From assembly GCA_041394325.1 (NCBI GenBank), contig JAWKIJ010000001.1, positions 1,054,001 to 1,118,000 of the forward strand: a DNA stretch of 64,000 nucleotides. Direction: 5' to 3'. The position numbers and the translations under genes are program-made. The notes below the pieces were generated by a model. It had not been told where the DNA came from, made no database searches, and was given only the letters and a program-made list of their open reading frames with translations. Of the stretch, positions 8,358-17,561 are shown piece by piece; position 1 is the first letter of the stretch; each line of letters begins with the position of its first letter. This DNA comes from JAWKIJ01 sp041394325. Lineage in GTDB: Bacteria > Actinomycetota > Acidimicrobiia > Acidimicrobiales > Microtrichaceae.

Positions 8358-9215
8358 ATGATGTTCACACGTGGTTCCCGCCTCTACCTCGGCCTCGGCT
8401 TCGGTGCGTATCTCAGCGCCCTGCTCTACGGCATCATCACCAACGGCGTCGGCAGCGGTGGCGTCGTCCACACGTTGACCCACGACGGCGCGGTCGACTC
8501 GGTGCTCGGACCGCTCACCTTCGGCTACAAGGGCGGGGTCGGCGATCGCTACGGATACGTGGTGCTGATGGCGTTCGCCGCGTGCGCGTTCGTCGCCGCC
8601 GGCGCCGCACTTGCCTTCCGCGACGCGGACAGCGCTTCACTCGCCGAACTCGACGACACGGACCACGCACCGGCGGCACCCCCCAAGCCTCGGGCCAACC
8701 CGTGGCCGTTGGTCAGCGGCTTCGGCGCGGTGCTGGTCGTGCTCGGCCTCGCCATCGGGCCGACACTCTTCGTCATGGGCATCACGGCGCTGTCGGTCTC
8801 GGCGCTCGAATGGACGGTCGCCACCTGGGCCGATCAAGCGGCGGCGGACAGCGATGCCCGGCGGATCGTGCGCTCCCGAATCCTCTTTCCACTCGAACTC
8901 GTCGGTGCCGGCGTCCTGATCGTCGGCGGCATCGTGTACTGCTTCTCCCGCCTGTTGTTGAGCATCCACGAATCGCAGGCCTGGTGGGTGGGGTCGATCA
9001 TCGCGTTGGTGATCTTCGTCGTCGCGGTCCTCATCGGTACCAGGCCGCATCTTTCGCGTCGCGTGCTGACCACCGCCGTGGTCATCGGCGCGGTACTCGT
9101 CATCGCGTTGGGCATCATCGGTGCCATCCGCGGTGATGTGGAGGCCGGCGAACACGCCGCCGTCCCGATCGCCGCGCACCACCAGTCCCCTGCCACCGGA
9201 GTGAGCCAGGCATGA
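8358..9215 (+). CDS. Unknown integral membrane protein of the oxidase operon
   Basis: A 285-residue protein not recognised as a named family. Two helices near the N-terminus (residues about 7-27 and 60-85) are followed by a Pro/Ala linker (about 105-115), a hydrophobic pair at about 118-155, and three further helices from about 175 to 265. The tail is His-containing and polar. The central WPLVSGFGAVLVVLGLAIGP segment recalls small COX4-type subunits, but this is weak. It starts 10 bases after the COX3-like gene, and its stop overlaps ctaC as ATGA, so it is co-translated with the oxidase genes. Confidence 0.6.
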   Translation: MMFTRGSRLYLGLGFGAYLSALLYGIITNGVGSGGVVHTLTHDGAVDSVLGPLTFGYKGGVGDRYGYVVLMAFAACAFVAAGAALAFRDADSASLAELDDTDHAPAAPPKPRANPWPLVSGFGAVLVVLGLAIGPTLFVMGITALSVSALEWTVATWADQAAADSDARRIVRSRILFPLELVGAGVLIVGGIVYCFSRLLLSIHESQAWWVGSIIALVIFVVAVLIGTRPHLSRRVLTTAVVIGAVLVIALGIIGAIRGDVEAGEHAAVPIAAHHQSPATGVSQA

Positions 9216-10423
9216 GCACCCCCAGCACAAGGCGTCGTCACGCCATCCTGCGAAACGCCGTCGCCGCGTTGGCGTTGGTCGCGATCTTCGTCGCCGCGGG
9301 CTGCGGGGCGTTGCGCGACGACAAGGGCCGTCCGCTGAACACCCTCCACCCGAGAGGCGAGCAGGCCCAGGAGATCGACGACCTCATCACTCCGGTGTTC
9401 ATGATCGCGGGTGTCGCCTTCCTGTTCGTCGAAGGCGGCGTCCTGTTCCTGGCCTGGAAGTTCCGTCGTCGTCGCGACGACGAGGACGGCGTCGACGAGC
9501 CGGTTCAGACCCACGGTCACGTCCGACTCGAACTCGCGTGGACCATCCTTCCGGCGCTGTTGCTGGCCGGGATCGGGGTGTTCTCGGTGAAGACGATCTG
9601 GAAGCTGCAGAAGGCCGCGGCCGATCGCAGTTTGATGACGGTGCAGGTGGTCGGGCAGCAGTGGTGGTGGGAGTTCCGTTACGACACCGACCGGGACGGC
9701 AAGCCCGATGTCATCACCGCCAATCAGATGGTCATCCCCGCCGGTCAGATGGTTCGGCTCGAGATCCGCTCCAACGACGTGATCCACTCGTTCTGGATCC
9801 CCGAGCTCAACGGGAAGAAGGACGCGGTTCCGGGCAGGACCCACTCCTGGTCCATCCAGGCCTTCAAGCCGGGCCTGTACCAGGGCACCTGTACGGAGTT
9901 CTGCGGCCTCTCCCACGCCCTCATGCGGATGGAGGTGAAGGCGCTGCCGCGCGCCGAGTTCGACCAGTGGTTGCAGGACCAGCGGAAGCCCGCGACGCTC
10001 CCCACCGATCCCACGCCCGACGATGCAGAGGACGACTCACCGGTGCTCGCGGGCTTCAAGACGTTCCAGGCCCAGTGCGCCACCTGCCACCAACTCGACG
10101 GGATGACCTTCGACGGCAAGGCGACCGACGGCGCACCCAATGCCGACTACCTGCACAACCGTCCGGCGGCGAACCGGCCGAACCTCACGTCGGGTAACGC
10201 ACCGAACCTCACGCACCTCATGAGCCGCAACCGTTTCGCCGGCAACCTGTTCGACCTGTACGCCAAGGACGGATCGGTCAATACCGTCAACATCAGCAGC
10301 TGGATCCGGAATCCCGGAGCGATGAAGCCGGCCGCCGCCGACGAGTACCGCGGCATGCCGACCCTCGGCCTCGACGAGACACAGATCTCCGACGTCGTCG
10401 CCTTCCTCTCGACCCTTAAGTAA
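9212..10423 (+). CDS. ctaC: Cytochrome c oxidase subunit II with fused cytochrome c (caa3 type)
   Basis: Accepts electrons from cytochrome c and passes them through CuA to subunit I. The 403-residue precursor has a lipoprotein-like signal ending VAAGC (Cys31), two membrane helices (about 65-85 and 108-130) and a cupredoxin domain with VVGQQWWWEFRY. The CuA ligands are His in VIHSFWIPE and the cluster CTEFCGLSHALM. A C-terminal domain carries CATCH at residues 289-293 and GMPTLGLDE as a likely Met axial ligand, so the protein has its own heme c. It overlaps the preceding gene by 4 bases and lies 43 bases before ctaD. Confidence 0.95.
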   Translation: MSTPSTRRRHAILRNAVAALALVAIFVAAGCGALRDDKGRPLNTLHPRGEQAQEIDDLITPVFMIAGVAFLFVEGGVLFLAWKFRRRRDDEDGVDEPVQTHGHVRLELAWTILPALLLAGIGVFSVKTIWKLQKAAADRSLMTVQVVGQQWWWEFRYDTDRDGKPDVITANQMVIPAGQMVRLEIRSNDVIHSFWIPELNGKKDAVPGRTHSWSIQAFKPGLYQGTCTEFCGLSHALMRMEVKALPRAEFDQWLQDQRKPATLPTDPTPDDAEDDSPVLAGFKTFQAQCATCHQLDGMTFDGKATDGAPNADYLHNRPAANRPNLTSGNAPNLTHLMSRNRFAGNLFDLYAKDGSVNTVNISSWIRNPGAMKPAAADEYRGMPTLGLDETQISDVVAFLSTLK

Positions 10424-10466
10424 CCGCTGACGAACTGCCCGAGCACGAAGTACAAGTAGGTCCGAC

Positions 10467-12545
10467 ATGGCACTGATAGAAGCCCGAACCCCGCTGGCCG
10501 TCGAAGCCGGAGACGGTGGCCGCCCGTCCTCGCCGTTCGGCGTCCTGGCCCGGCCGACGGCGTCACAGACCGGTTGGAAGAGCTGGTTCACGTCGGTCGA
10601 CCACAAGAAGATCGGGATCATGTACGGCATGGCCTCGTTGTTCTTCTTCATCGTCGGTGGATCCGAGGCGCTCCTGATCCGGCTCCAACTGGCCCGTCCC
10701 GACAACCATGTGCTGTCCGCCGCCCTGTACAACCAGGTCTTCACCATGCACGGCGTGACCATGATCTTCCTCGTGGTCATGCCGCTCGCCGCGGCATTCG
10801 CGAACTATCTCATCCCCATCCAGATCGGTGCACGGGATGTGGCGTTCCCGCGGCTCAACGCCTTCAGCTTCTGGTGTTACCTCTTCGGAGCCATCTTCTT
10901 CAACACCTCGTGGTTCCTCGGTGGTGGGGCCGACGGCGGATGGTTCAACTACGCGCCGAACAGCGGCGTGCTGTTCTCCCGTACCCACGGCATCGATTTC
11001 TACGCCGTCGGTCTCATCATCACCGGTATCGCCTCGTTGGTTTCGGCGATCAATCTCATCGTGACGGTCCTGAACATGCGGGCACCGGGAATGACCCTGT
11101 TCAAGATGCCGGTCTTCACCTGGATGACACTGGTCACCCAGTTCCTCCTGTTGTTCGCCCTTCCCGTGATCACCGTGGCGCTGTTCCTGCTGATGTTCGA
11201 CCGTCGGTTCGGTTCGAACTTCTTCAACGCGGCAAACGGTGGTGATCCGATGCTGTGGCAACACCTATTTTGGATATTCGGGCATCCCGAGGTCTACATC
11301 ATGATCCTCCCGATGTTCGGCATCGTGTCGGAGATCATTCCGGTCTTCAGCCGCAAGCCCATCTTCGGATATCCGTTCATGGTCTTCTCGGGAATCGCCA
11401 TCGGCTTCATGGGCTTCGGGGTCTGGGCCCACCACATGTTCGCCTCGGGCATGGGCCCCATGTCGGTGACGGCCTTCTCGCTGTCGACGATGTTCATCGC
11501 GGTGCCCACCGGTGTGAAGATCCTGAACTGGCTCGCCACGATGTGGGGTGGGCGATTGAAGTTCACCACAGCGATGCTGTTCGCCATCGGTCTGGTGACG
11601 ATGTTCACGATCGGTGGGTTGTCCGGCGTCACCCACGCCGTGGCCTCCGCCGACACCCAGCAGACCGACACCTACTACATCGTGGCGCACTTCCACTATG
11701 TGCTCTTCGGTGGATCACTCCTCGCAATGCTCGGTGGGTTCTACTTCTGGTGGCCGAAGGTCTTCGGGTACATGCTCGATGAGACGATCGGGAAGTGGCA
11801 CTTCTGGATCATCCTCATCGGTTTCAACCTGACGTTCGGTCCGATGCACATCCTCGGGCTCCAGGGCATGAGTCGCCGATACTTCACCTACTCCGCCAAC
11901 CAGGGCTTTGCCTTCTGGAACATGGTCGCAACCATCGGAGCGTTCACCATCGCCGTGAGCATGCTGATCTTTGCGGCCAACATCTGGATCAGTAGGGCGC
12001 GGCACAAGCGAAACCCGGTGGAGGTCGGAGCCGACCCGTGGGATGCTCGGAGCCTCGAGTGGATCGTCCCCTCGCCGACCCCGGAGTACAACTTCGCGGA
12101 GATCCCCCAGATCACCGAGCTCGACGACTTCTGGTACCGAAAGTACGGCCACGACGAGAGTGGCCGTCTGGTACGAATCGCCAAGACCGAGGACGTGGTC
12201 CAACAACCCGGTGCCACGGGAATCCACCTCCCGTCGCCCTCGTACTGGCCGATCGTGCTGGCGGCCGGGCTCCCCTTCGTGGGGTACGGCATCATCTTCA
12301 GCCTCTGGTGGGCGTTGCTCGGCGGTCTGATCACGGTCGCGGGCTTCGTCGGTTGGGTGCTCGAACCCTCCACCGATCCCGAGGCCGGACACGACGGCCA
12401 CGACCACGAGCCTGCTCCGTCCGCGGGGCCGACCGAGGCCGCGAGTGAGGATGGAGCAGGGGGAGCCGACGACGCGGACTCCGTCCCGGCGCTCGCCGGC
12501 GCGGCGGCGGGGAGCGGCGCCGGGCCCGAAGGAGAACAGGCGTGA
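10467..12545 (+). CDS. ctaD: Cytochrome c oxidase subunit I
   Basis: Catalytic, proton-pumping subunit of the aa3-type oxidase. All ligands are visible: His95 in MHG (heme a), His273 in GHPEVY (CuB, with the cross-linking Tyr four residues on), His322-His323 (CuB), and His408 and His410 in HFHY (heme a3 and heme a). The K-channel region AIGFMGFGVWAHHMF and the DTYYIVAHFHYVL block are intact. At 692 residues it is longer than usual. The last 60 or so residues after two extra C-terminal helices are acidic and Ala-rich. The ATG is 43 bases after ctaC, and its stop overlaps ctaE as GTGA. Confidence 0.97.
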   Translation: MALIEARTPLAVEAGDGGRPSSPFGVLARPTASQTGWKSWFTSVDHKKIGIMYGMASLFFFIVGGSEALLIRLQLARPDNHVLSAALYNQVFTMHGVTMIFLVVMPLAAAFANYLIPIQIGARDVAFPRLNAFSFWCYLFGAIFFNTSWFLGGGADGGWFNYAPNSGVLFSRTHGIDFYAVGLIITGIASLVSAINLIVTVLNMRAPGMTLFKMPVFTWMTLVTQFLLLFALPVITVALFLLMFDRRFGSNFFNAANGGDPMLWQHLFWIFGHPEVYIMILPMFGIVSEIIPVFSRKPIFGYPFMVFSGIAIGFMGFGVWAHHMFASGMGPMSVTAFSLSTMFIAVPTGVKILNWLATMWGGRLKFTTAMLFAIGLVTMFTIGGLSGVTHAVASADTQQTDTYYIVAHFHYVLFGGSLLAMLGGFYFWWPKVFGYMLDETIGKWHFWIILIGFNLTFGPMHILGLQGMSRRYFTYSANQGFAFWNMVATIGAFTIAVSMLIFAANIWISRARHKRNPVEVGADPWDARSLEWIVPSPTPEYNFAEIPQITELDDFWYRKYGHDESGRLVRIAKTEDVVQQPGATGIHLPSPSYWPIVLAAGLPFVGYGIIFSLWWALLGGLITVAGFVGWVLEPSTDPEAGHDGHDHEPAPSAGPTEAASEDGAGGADDADSVPALAGAAAGSGAGPEGEQA

Positions 12546-13249
12546 GCGAGACGATGACCGAGACGACCGAGCACGCGACGGACGCGGTCCGCGCGGAGGC
12601 CTCCGGTCATGGGCCTCACGATGCCGTCGAGGAGCACGGGCACGGCACCACCAACACCGGCGTTTCCAACGAGAAGCTCGGCATGTGGGTGTTCCTCGGC
12701 TCGGAGTGCCTCATGTTCGGTGGTCTCATCTCCACCTACCTTCTCTACAAGAACCGGCCGGGTAGCACCGCGCTCGACACCGTGGCAGGCCGAGGGGTGC
12801 ACGGTTCGCCGCTGCGACCGTCGGAGTTGTTCAACATCCCGTTCACCTCGTTCACCTCGTTCGTCCTGTTGGCATCGTCGCTGACGATGGTCCTGGCAGT
12901 GAGCGCGGCGCACCGTGGCGAACAGCAGCGAACCCGGATCTGGTTGGGCAGCACCGCCTTCCTCGGCTCGCTGTTCATCGGCGGTCAGGTGTTCGAGTTC
13001 ACCACCTTCTGGCACAGGGGACTCGGCTTCACCACCAACACCGCGAGTTCCGCCTTCTTCACCCTGACCGGCTTCCACGGTGTGCACGTGAGCATCGGCA
13101 TCGTGATGCTGTTGGTGACGATCATGATGTCGGCGTCGGGACGCATCCCCCGCTCGCGTGCCGAGTCGATCGAGATCATCGGGCTGTATTGGCACTTCGT
13201 CGACATCGTGTGGATCCTCATCTTCACTGTCGTCTACCTGATCAAGTAG
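12542..13249 (+). CDS. ctaE: Cytochrome c oxidase subunit III
   Basis: A 235-residue subunit III with a His-rich N-terminal 40 residues, then five or so membrane helices. Family hallmarks are KLGMWVFLGSECLMFGGLI, LTGFHGVHVSIGIVMLL and the final YWHFVDIVWILIFTVVYLIK. The GTG start overlaps the ctaD stop as GTGA. It is followed after 10 bases by ctaF. Confidence 0.95.
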   Translation: MSETMTETTEHATDAVRAEASGHGPHDAVEEHGHGTTNTGVSNEKLGMWVFLGSECLMFGGLISTYLLYKNRPGSTALDTVAGRGVHGSPLRPSELFNIPFTSFTSFVLLASSLTMVLAVSAAHRGEQQRTRIWLGSTAFLGSLFIGGQVFEFTTFWHRGLGFTTNTASSAFFTLTGFHGVHVSIGIVMLLVTIMMSASGRIPRSRAESIEIIGLYWHFVDIVWILIFTVVYLIK

Positions 13250-13259
13250 TGAGGAAGCG

Positions 13260-13691
13260 ATGACCACGATCACCGCGGGGGGCTCCGCCCACCACGACGA
13301 GGCGTCCGAAGAGCACGAGCACCCGGCCGACTCCTACTACTGGGGGGTCTTCGGTGCACTCGCGCTGTTGACGGCGTTGGAGGTCTCGACGTACTGGTGG
13401 CCCGAGGGCTGGCACAAGGTCACCCACATCGCGCTCATCGTGATGATGGTCATCAAGTTCGCCACCGTCGGCGCCGTGTTCATGCACCTCAGGAACGATG
13501 CGAAGATCCTTCGTCAGATCTTCGTCTTCGGAGTGATCGTGGCGATCGGCGTGTACATCGCGGCCCTCGGATCGATGCTGTTCTTCTACGACTCGGGTAA
13601 CAGCGAGATCAACTACGTTCCGCGGCACCACCCGATGCCACCGCCGGCGACCGATCCGCCACCGGTGATCGCTCCGACTCACGGCGAGTAG
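13260..13691 (+). CDS. ctaF: Cytochrome c oxidase subunit IV-like protein
   Basis: A 143-residue small subunit with a His/Glu-rich N-terminus, three hydrophobic helices and KFATVGAVFMHLRNDAKILRQIF, the block typical of the prokaryotic COX4 family. The Pro/His-rich tail PRHHPMPPPATDPPPVIAP is probably extra-membranous. It is the last gene of the oxidase operon and is followed by a hairpin. Confidence 0.85.
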   Translation: MTTITAGGSAHHDEASEEHEHPADSYYWGVFGALALLTALEVSTYWWPEGWHKVTHIALIVMMVIKFATVGAVFMHLRNDAKILRQIFVFGVIVAIGVYIAALGSMLFFYDSGNSEINYVPRHHPMPPPATDPPPVIAPTHGE

Positions 13692-13712
13692 CCGGCGACC
13701 ATCCCGGGCTCA

Positions 13713-13735
13713 CCCTGCGCTCGGGAGGGTTACAC
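13713..13735. terminator. Hairpin between convergent ctaF and ABC genes
   Basis: CCCGGGC and GCTCGGG pair over 7 bases (one G-T) around a 9-base loop in the 58-base gap between two convergent operons. No T-tract is present on either strand, so this is only a candidate bidirectional terminator. Confidence 0.4.
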
Positions 13736-13749
13736 CGTGTCCGCCGGTG

Positions 13750-14475
13750 TCAGTCCCAACGGAAGGTGACGGCGGCAGCAGCGGGTGCCACCACGGCCCA
13801 AGCCAAGAGCACCGGCCATGCAGAGCCGGGTACGTGAGCGTCGGTCCGGAGCGATCCGATGACCACCTCGGCGAGGGCAGCGGCCGGGAGCGCCTCGGAG
13901 ATGTGTCGGATCATCCCGGGCATCCGCTCCAACGGGATCACCATCCCGCCCGTGACCATGAGCACCAGATACAACCCGTTGCAGACGGCGAGGTTCGCCA
14001 TGCCGCTCAGCGTCCCGGCCATGAGGAGTGCCAACCCGCCGAACGCGGCGGTACCGGCGAGTGCCGCCAGGACGGCAGTGACCCACCCCCGCGGATCGGG
14101 GGACCAGCCCAGCACGAGTGCGACTCCGATCAACACGGCCCATTGCGCAAGTTCGATGACGAGGACGGCGATCACCTTCGATGCGATCCAGCGCCCGCGC
14201 CCCAACGGCGTGGTCCCGAGTCGCTTGAGGATCTTGTAGTAGCGCTCGAACCCGGTGCTGATCCCGAGGCTGACCAGAGCGGAACTCATCACCGCGAGTG
14301 CCAGCACCGCGGGCGCGAGGAAGTCCACTGGCCGGGCGGTGTCGGAGACCAGGACCTTGACCTTGGAGAACAGGACCAACAGGCCCAGCGGGATGAGGAG
14401 GTTGACCAGGAACTGCTCGCCGTTGCGGGCGGTGAGCGTCAACTCCGCTCGAACCTGGGCGGCGATCGCCTTCAT
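13750..14475 (-). CDS. ABC-2 type transporter permease
   Basis: A 241-residue membrane subunit with about six helices. The start AIAAQVRAELTLTARNGEQFLVNLLIPLGLLVLFS matches the DrrB/ABC-2 permease pattern, and the central FERYYKILKRLGTTPLGRGRWIASK is the typical cytoplasmic loop of this family. ATG overlaps the stop of the ATPase gene as ATGA. Such pairs export hydrophobic compounds or act in self-resistance; the substrate cannot be told from sequence. Confidence 0.85.
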   Translation of the reverse strand: MKAIAAQVRAELTLTARNGEQFLVNLLIPLGLLVLFSKVKVLVSDTARPVDFLAPAVLALAVMSSALVSLGISTGFERYYKILKRLGTTPLGRGRWIASKVIAVLVIELAQWAVLIGVALVLGWSPDPRGWVTAVLAALAGTAAFGGLALLMAGTLSGMANLAVCNGLYLVLMVTGGMVIPLERMPGMIRHISEALPAAALAEVVIGSLRTDAHVPGSAWPVLLAWAVVAPAAAAVTFRWD

Positions 14476-15461
14476 CGGGTCGCCCGCCGTCGGTTGGAGC
14501 CGGCTCGACGGTGGGAGCGGGCCCCTGCGGATTCGGCACGGTCCGACGCGAGGTCCTCGTTGGCGCCGTCCTCGGTGAGCGAGAGGAAGACCTGCTCGAG
14601 TTGCTGTCGGCCGGCCTGAAGGTCGTCCAGGAGGACGTCACGGTCTGCGAGCCACGCGGTGAGCGCGGCGACGGTGCTCGGCGACGGTGAGGCGTCGACC
14701 CGATAGCGACCGTCGGTGGGCGTGACCATGGCCCCGACGGCGGCGCTCATGGAGGCCGTGTCCAGCCCTGCCGCGGCTCGAAACGTGAAGGACCGCGACG
14801 TGTCGCCCGAGAGCAGCGCCTCAGCCGTGTCGTCCGCGACGAGGCGGCCGTGGTCGATGATGACGATGCGCTGCGCCAGCGCTTCGACCTCGGCGAGGTC
14901 GTGGGTGGTGAGCACGACGGTCGTCCCCTCACGTGCGAGCTCCACGATCAGTCGTCCGATGAGGCGGCGACCCGAGACGTCCACGCCCGCGGTCGGCTCG
15001 TCGAGGAAGACGACCGTGGGGCGACCCACCAGAGCGAGCGCAAGGTTGAGCCGTTGCTGTTCACCCCCCGACAGGGTCCGCCAACGGGCCGAGCCGCGTT
15101 CGGCCAGGCCGACGAAGGACAGCAACTCCTCGGGGTCACGGGCACGGTCGTAGTAGGACGCGAACAGACGCAGTGCCTCCCGGGGGGTGATGGCGGTGTA
15201 CAGCGACCCGTCCTGCAACATCACTCCGATCCTGCGCGCCAGAGCGGCACGGTCGGCGATCGGGTCCAGGCCCGCGACACGCACCGTCCCCGAGGTCGGG
15301 ACGCGGTACCCCTCACAGCACTCGATCGTCGACGTCTTGCCCGCGCCGTTCGGGCCGAGCACCGCGGTAACCGTTGCAGCGGGTGCCGTGAACGACACGT
15401 CGTCCACGGCCACCACGTCGCCGTAACGACCGGTGAGATGCTCTACTTCGACGACCGGCAC
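14472..15461 (-). CDS. ABC transporter ATP-binding protein
   Basis: A 329-residue ATPase, partner of the permease it overlaps. Walker A is GPNGAGKTST, the signature is LSGGEQQRLNLALAL, and Walker B is TVVFLDEPTAGVD with the switch His in LTTHDL. Residues after about 225 form the C-terminal extension seen in DrrA-like exporters. I start it at GTG 15461 because homology begins with the VVEVEHLTGRYG strand. The open frame continues further upstream, but that part would cross into the divergent serS region and is not ABC-like. Confidence 0.88.
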   Translation of the reverse strand: MPVVEVEHLTGRYGDVVAVDDVSFTAPAATVTAVLGPNGAGKTSTIECCEGYRVPTSGTVRVAGLDPIADRAALARRIGVMLQDGSLYTAITPREALRLFASYYDRARDPEELLSFVGLAERGSARWRTLSGGEQQRLNLALALVGRPTVVFLDEPTAGVDVSGRRLIGRLIVELAREGTTVVLTTHDLAEVEALAQRIVIIDHGRLVADDTAEALLSGDTSRSFTFRAAAGLDTASMSAAVGAMVTPTDGRYRVDASPSPSTVAALTAWLADRDVLLDDLQAGRQQLEQVFLSLTEDGANEDLASDRAESAGARSHRRAGSNRRRATR

Positions 15462-15536
15462 CGCGATCCACGCTACGCCGCATCCCCGTGCCTGATGAAC
15501 AGGCCGGGTCTCCGCGGCACCGGGCCCGGTCGGCTC

Positions 15537-15542
15537 TAGCGT
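15537..15542 (+). promoter_or_regulatory. -10 element TAGCGT, leaderless serS promoter
   Basis: TAGCGT ends 6 bases before the serS ATG, the same spacing as at many other genes in this window, so the serS mRNA is probably leaderless. Confidence 0.45.
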
Positions 15543-15548
15543 GATTCC

Positions 15549-16829
15549 ATGCTCGACGTCCGACTCTTCCGCAGCGAACCCGAAACCGTCATCGAGGGGT
15601 TCCACCGGCGCCACGAGCCGGTCGATGTGGTGGAACGGGTGATCGGCCTGGACCGGGACGTGCGGGCGCTCAATGCCAGGCGTGATGAGCTTCGAGCCAG
15701 GATCCGCGCGCTCTCGGGCGAGGTGGGTACGCTCATGCGGGAGGGCCTCCGGGAGGAGGCATCCGAGCTGCAGGCGGAGAGTCGTGCCCTCGGAGAGCAG
15801 GAGCGGGAGCTCGATCAGGCGGCCGTGGCAGCGACCGAGCGGCTCCGAACGACGCTGCTGGGGCTGCCGAACCTCCCCTCGCCCGATGCGCCCGACGGGG
15901 TGGGTGAGGCCGACAACGTGGTCGTGCGAACGCACGGATACGTGCCGGGGTCATATGAGGACCATCAGCGCGTGGCGCACTGGCAGATCGGCGAGGAACT
16001 CGGCATCCTCGACGTCGAGCGAGCGGTTCGGATGTCGGGTTCGATGTTCGTGATGTACCGGGGCGGCGGCGCCACGCTGGTTCGTGCGTTGTGCCAGTAC
16101 GCCCTCGACGCGAACGCGGACGCCTTCGAGGAGATCCGCCCTCCCACCCTTGTGCGAGCCGACACGATGGTCTCGACCGGTCACCTCCCGAAGTTCGCCG
16201 AGGACGCCTATGAGATCGAGCGAGACGACCTGTACGCGATCCCCACGGCCGAGGTGCCGCTGACCTCGCTCGCCCGCGACGAGATCCTCGATCCCGGTGC
16301 GCTGCCGATTCGCCTGATGGCACACACCTCCTGCTTCCGCCGCGAGGCCGGATCCGCGGGAAAGGACACCCGCGGGCTGTTGCGGGTCCACGAGTTCGAC
16401 AAGGTGGAGATCCTCGCATACACCACACCTGACCAGGCGGCCGATATGCACGCGGAGATCCTTGCCAGGGCCGAGGCGATGATCGCGGGTCTCGGCCTTG
16501 CGTACCGGGTCGTCGACCTGTGCGCAGGCGACCTGGGCAACTCGTCGAGGCGCACGTTCGACATAGAGGTGTATGCGCCGGGCGTGGATCGCTGGTTGGA
16601 GGTTTCCTCGGTGTCGTGGTTCGGTGACTTTCAGGCGCGCCGTGCAAACGTCCGCTACCGGAACCCCGACGGTAGGGGAACGGCCTTGTGCCACACGCTC
16701 AACGGCTCGGCTCTGGCGGTTCCCAGGGTGTGGGCCGCGTTGGTGGAGACGTATCGCCGTCGCAACGGCTCGGTCGAGGTTCCCGAGCCGTTGCGCCCCT
16801 ACATGCGTGGCATCGAGTCGATCGGCTGA
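15549..16829 (+). CDS. serS: Serine--tRNA ligase
   Basis: Class II synthetase that charges tRNA-Ser. The 426-residue protein has an N-terminal antiparallel coiled coil (about 28-100). The catalytic core includes the TAEVPLTSL serine/ATP region, motif 2 (SCFRREAGSAGKDTRGLLRVHEFDK, near 258-283) and motif 3 near NGSALAVPRVWAALVETYR. The length is normal and the frame intact. The start is supported by a -10-like box 6 bases upstream. Confidence 0.97.
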   Translation: MLDVRLFRSEPETVIEGFHRRHEPVDVVERVIGLDRDVRALNARRDELRARIRALSGEVGTLMREGLREEASELQAESRALGEQERELDQAAVAATERLRTTLLGLPNLPSPDAPDGVGEADNVVVRTHGYVPGSYEDHQRVAHWQIGEELGILDVERAVRMSGSMFVMYRGGGATLVRALCQYALDANADAFEEIRPPTLVRADTMVSTGHLPKFAEDAYEIERDDLYAIPTAEVPLTSLARDEILDPGALPIRLMAHTSCFRREAGSAGKDTRGLLRVHEFDKVEILAYTTPDQAADMHAEILARAEAMIAGLGLAYRVVDLCAGDLGNSSRRTFDIEVYAPGVDRWLEVSSVSWFGDFQARRANVRYRNPDGRGTALCHTLNGSALAVPRVWAALVETYRRRNGSVEVPEPLRPYMRGIESIG

Positions 16830-16875
16830 TGATGGGTCCCAACCGGTCCGGGCCGCGATCCCCGCGTATGGGCCG

Positions 16876-17541
16876 ATGAGCTGGGAAGGGGCGCGCTTCA
16901 GCTACTCGTACGCGACGCTGGACGATGCCTCCGTCGACGGCGATGCGTTGAGGCAGCTCCGCCGATGGGTCGACGACGCGGTGGAGGCCGAGGTCGTCGA
17001 ACCGACCGCGATGACGCTCGCCACCGTGGACGACGCCGGGCGGCCGCACACCCGTGCAGTGCTGGTCCGCGAGATCGATTCGGCCGGGTTGGTCTTCTAC
17101 ACGAATCTCCGCAGTCCCAAGTCGGTGCAGTTGGAGCGGTCACCCTGGTGTGCCGCCCAGATGTTGTGGATGGAGTCCGAACGCCAGGTCCGCGTCGAGG
17201 GCCATGCCCACCGGGTCGCAGACCGGGAGGCGGACGCCTACTTCGCTGGTCGGCCGAGGGGAAGCCAGATCGGCGCATGGGCGTCCCCACAGTCCGCGGT
17301 GCTCACCGACCGGGACGAACTCGACGCGCTCGTCGCCGCGGCCGAGAAGCGCTTCTCCGAAGTCGATCCGATCCCGCGCCCACCGCATTGGGGTGGCTGG
17401 AGAATCGTTCCCGCGGTCGTCGAGTTCTGGCAGGGGCGACCCGACCGTTTGCACGACCGCCTTCGCTATCGCCGGGTCACCGGCGGACCCGTGGGCTCCG
17501 AGCCGTCCGAGCCTTGGGTGATCGAGCGCCTGGCACCCTGA
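16876..17541 (+). CDS. pdxH: Pyridoxamine 5'-phosphate oxidase
   Basis: FMN enzyme that oxidises pyridoxamine or pyridoxine 5'-phosphate to pyridoxal phosphate. The 221-residue protein shows the FMN-binding blocks RPHTRAVLVREID and FYTNLRSPKSVQLE, and the C-terminal signature WGGWRIVPAVVEFWQGRPDRLHDRLRY. ATG at 16876 is the only sensible start in frame. It lies 46 bases after serS, so the two may be co-transcribed. Confidence 0.95.
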   Translation: MSWEGARFSYSYATLDDASVDGDALRQLRRWVDDAVEAEVVEPTAMTLATVDDAGRPHTRAVLVREIDSAGLVFYTNLRSPKSVQLERSPWCAAQMLWMESERQVRVEGHAHRVADREADAYFAGRPRGSQIGAWASPQSAVLTDRDELDALVAAAEKRFSEVDPIPRPPHWGGWRIVPAVVEFWQGRPDRLHDRLRYRRVTGGPVGSEPSEPWVIERLAP

Positions 17542-17561
17542 GCTGCCGGGACGCGTGGGCG

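Noticed and set aside
16829..16879. 16-codon ORF between serS and pdxH, ending in an ATGA overlap with pdxH
   Set aside because: No ribosome site, Arg/Pro/Gly-rich composition, and the overlap is likely by chance in this sequence.
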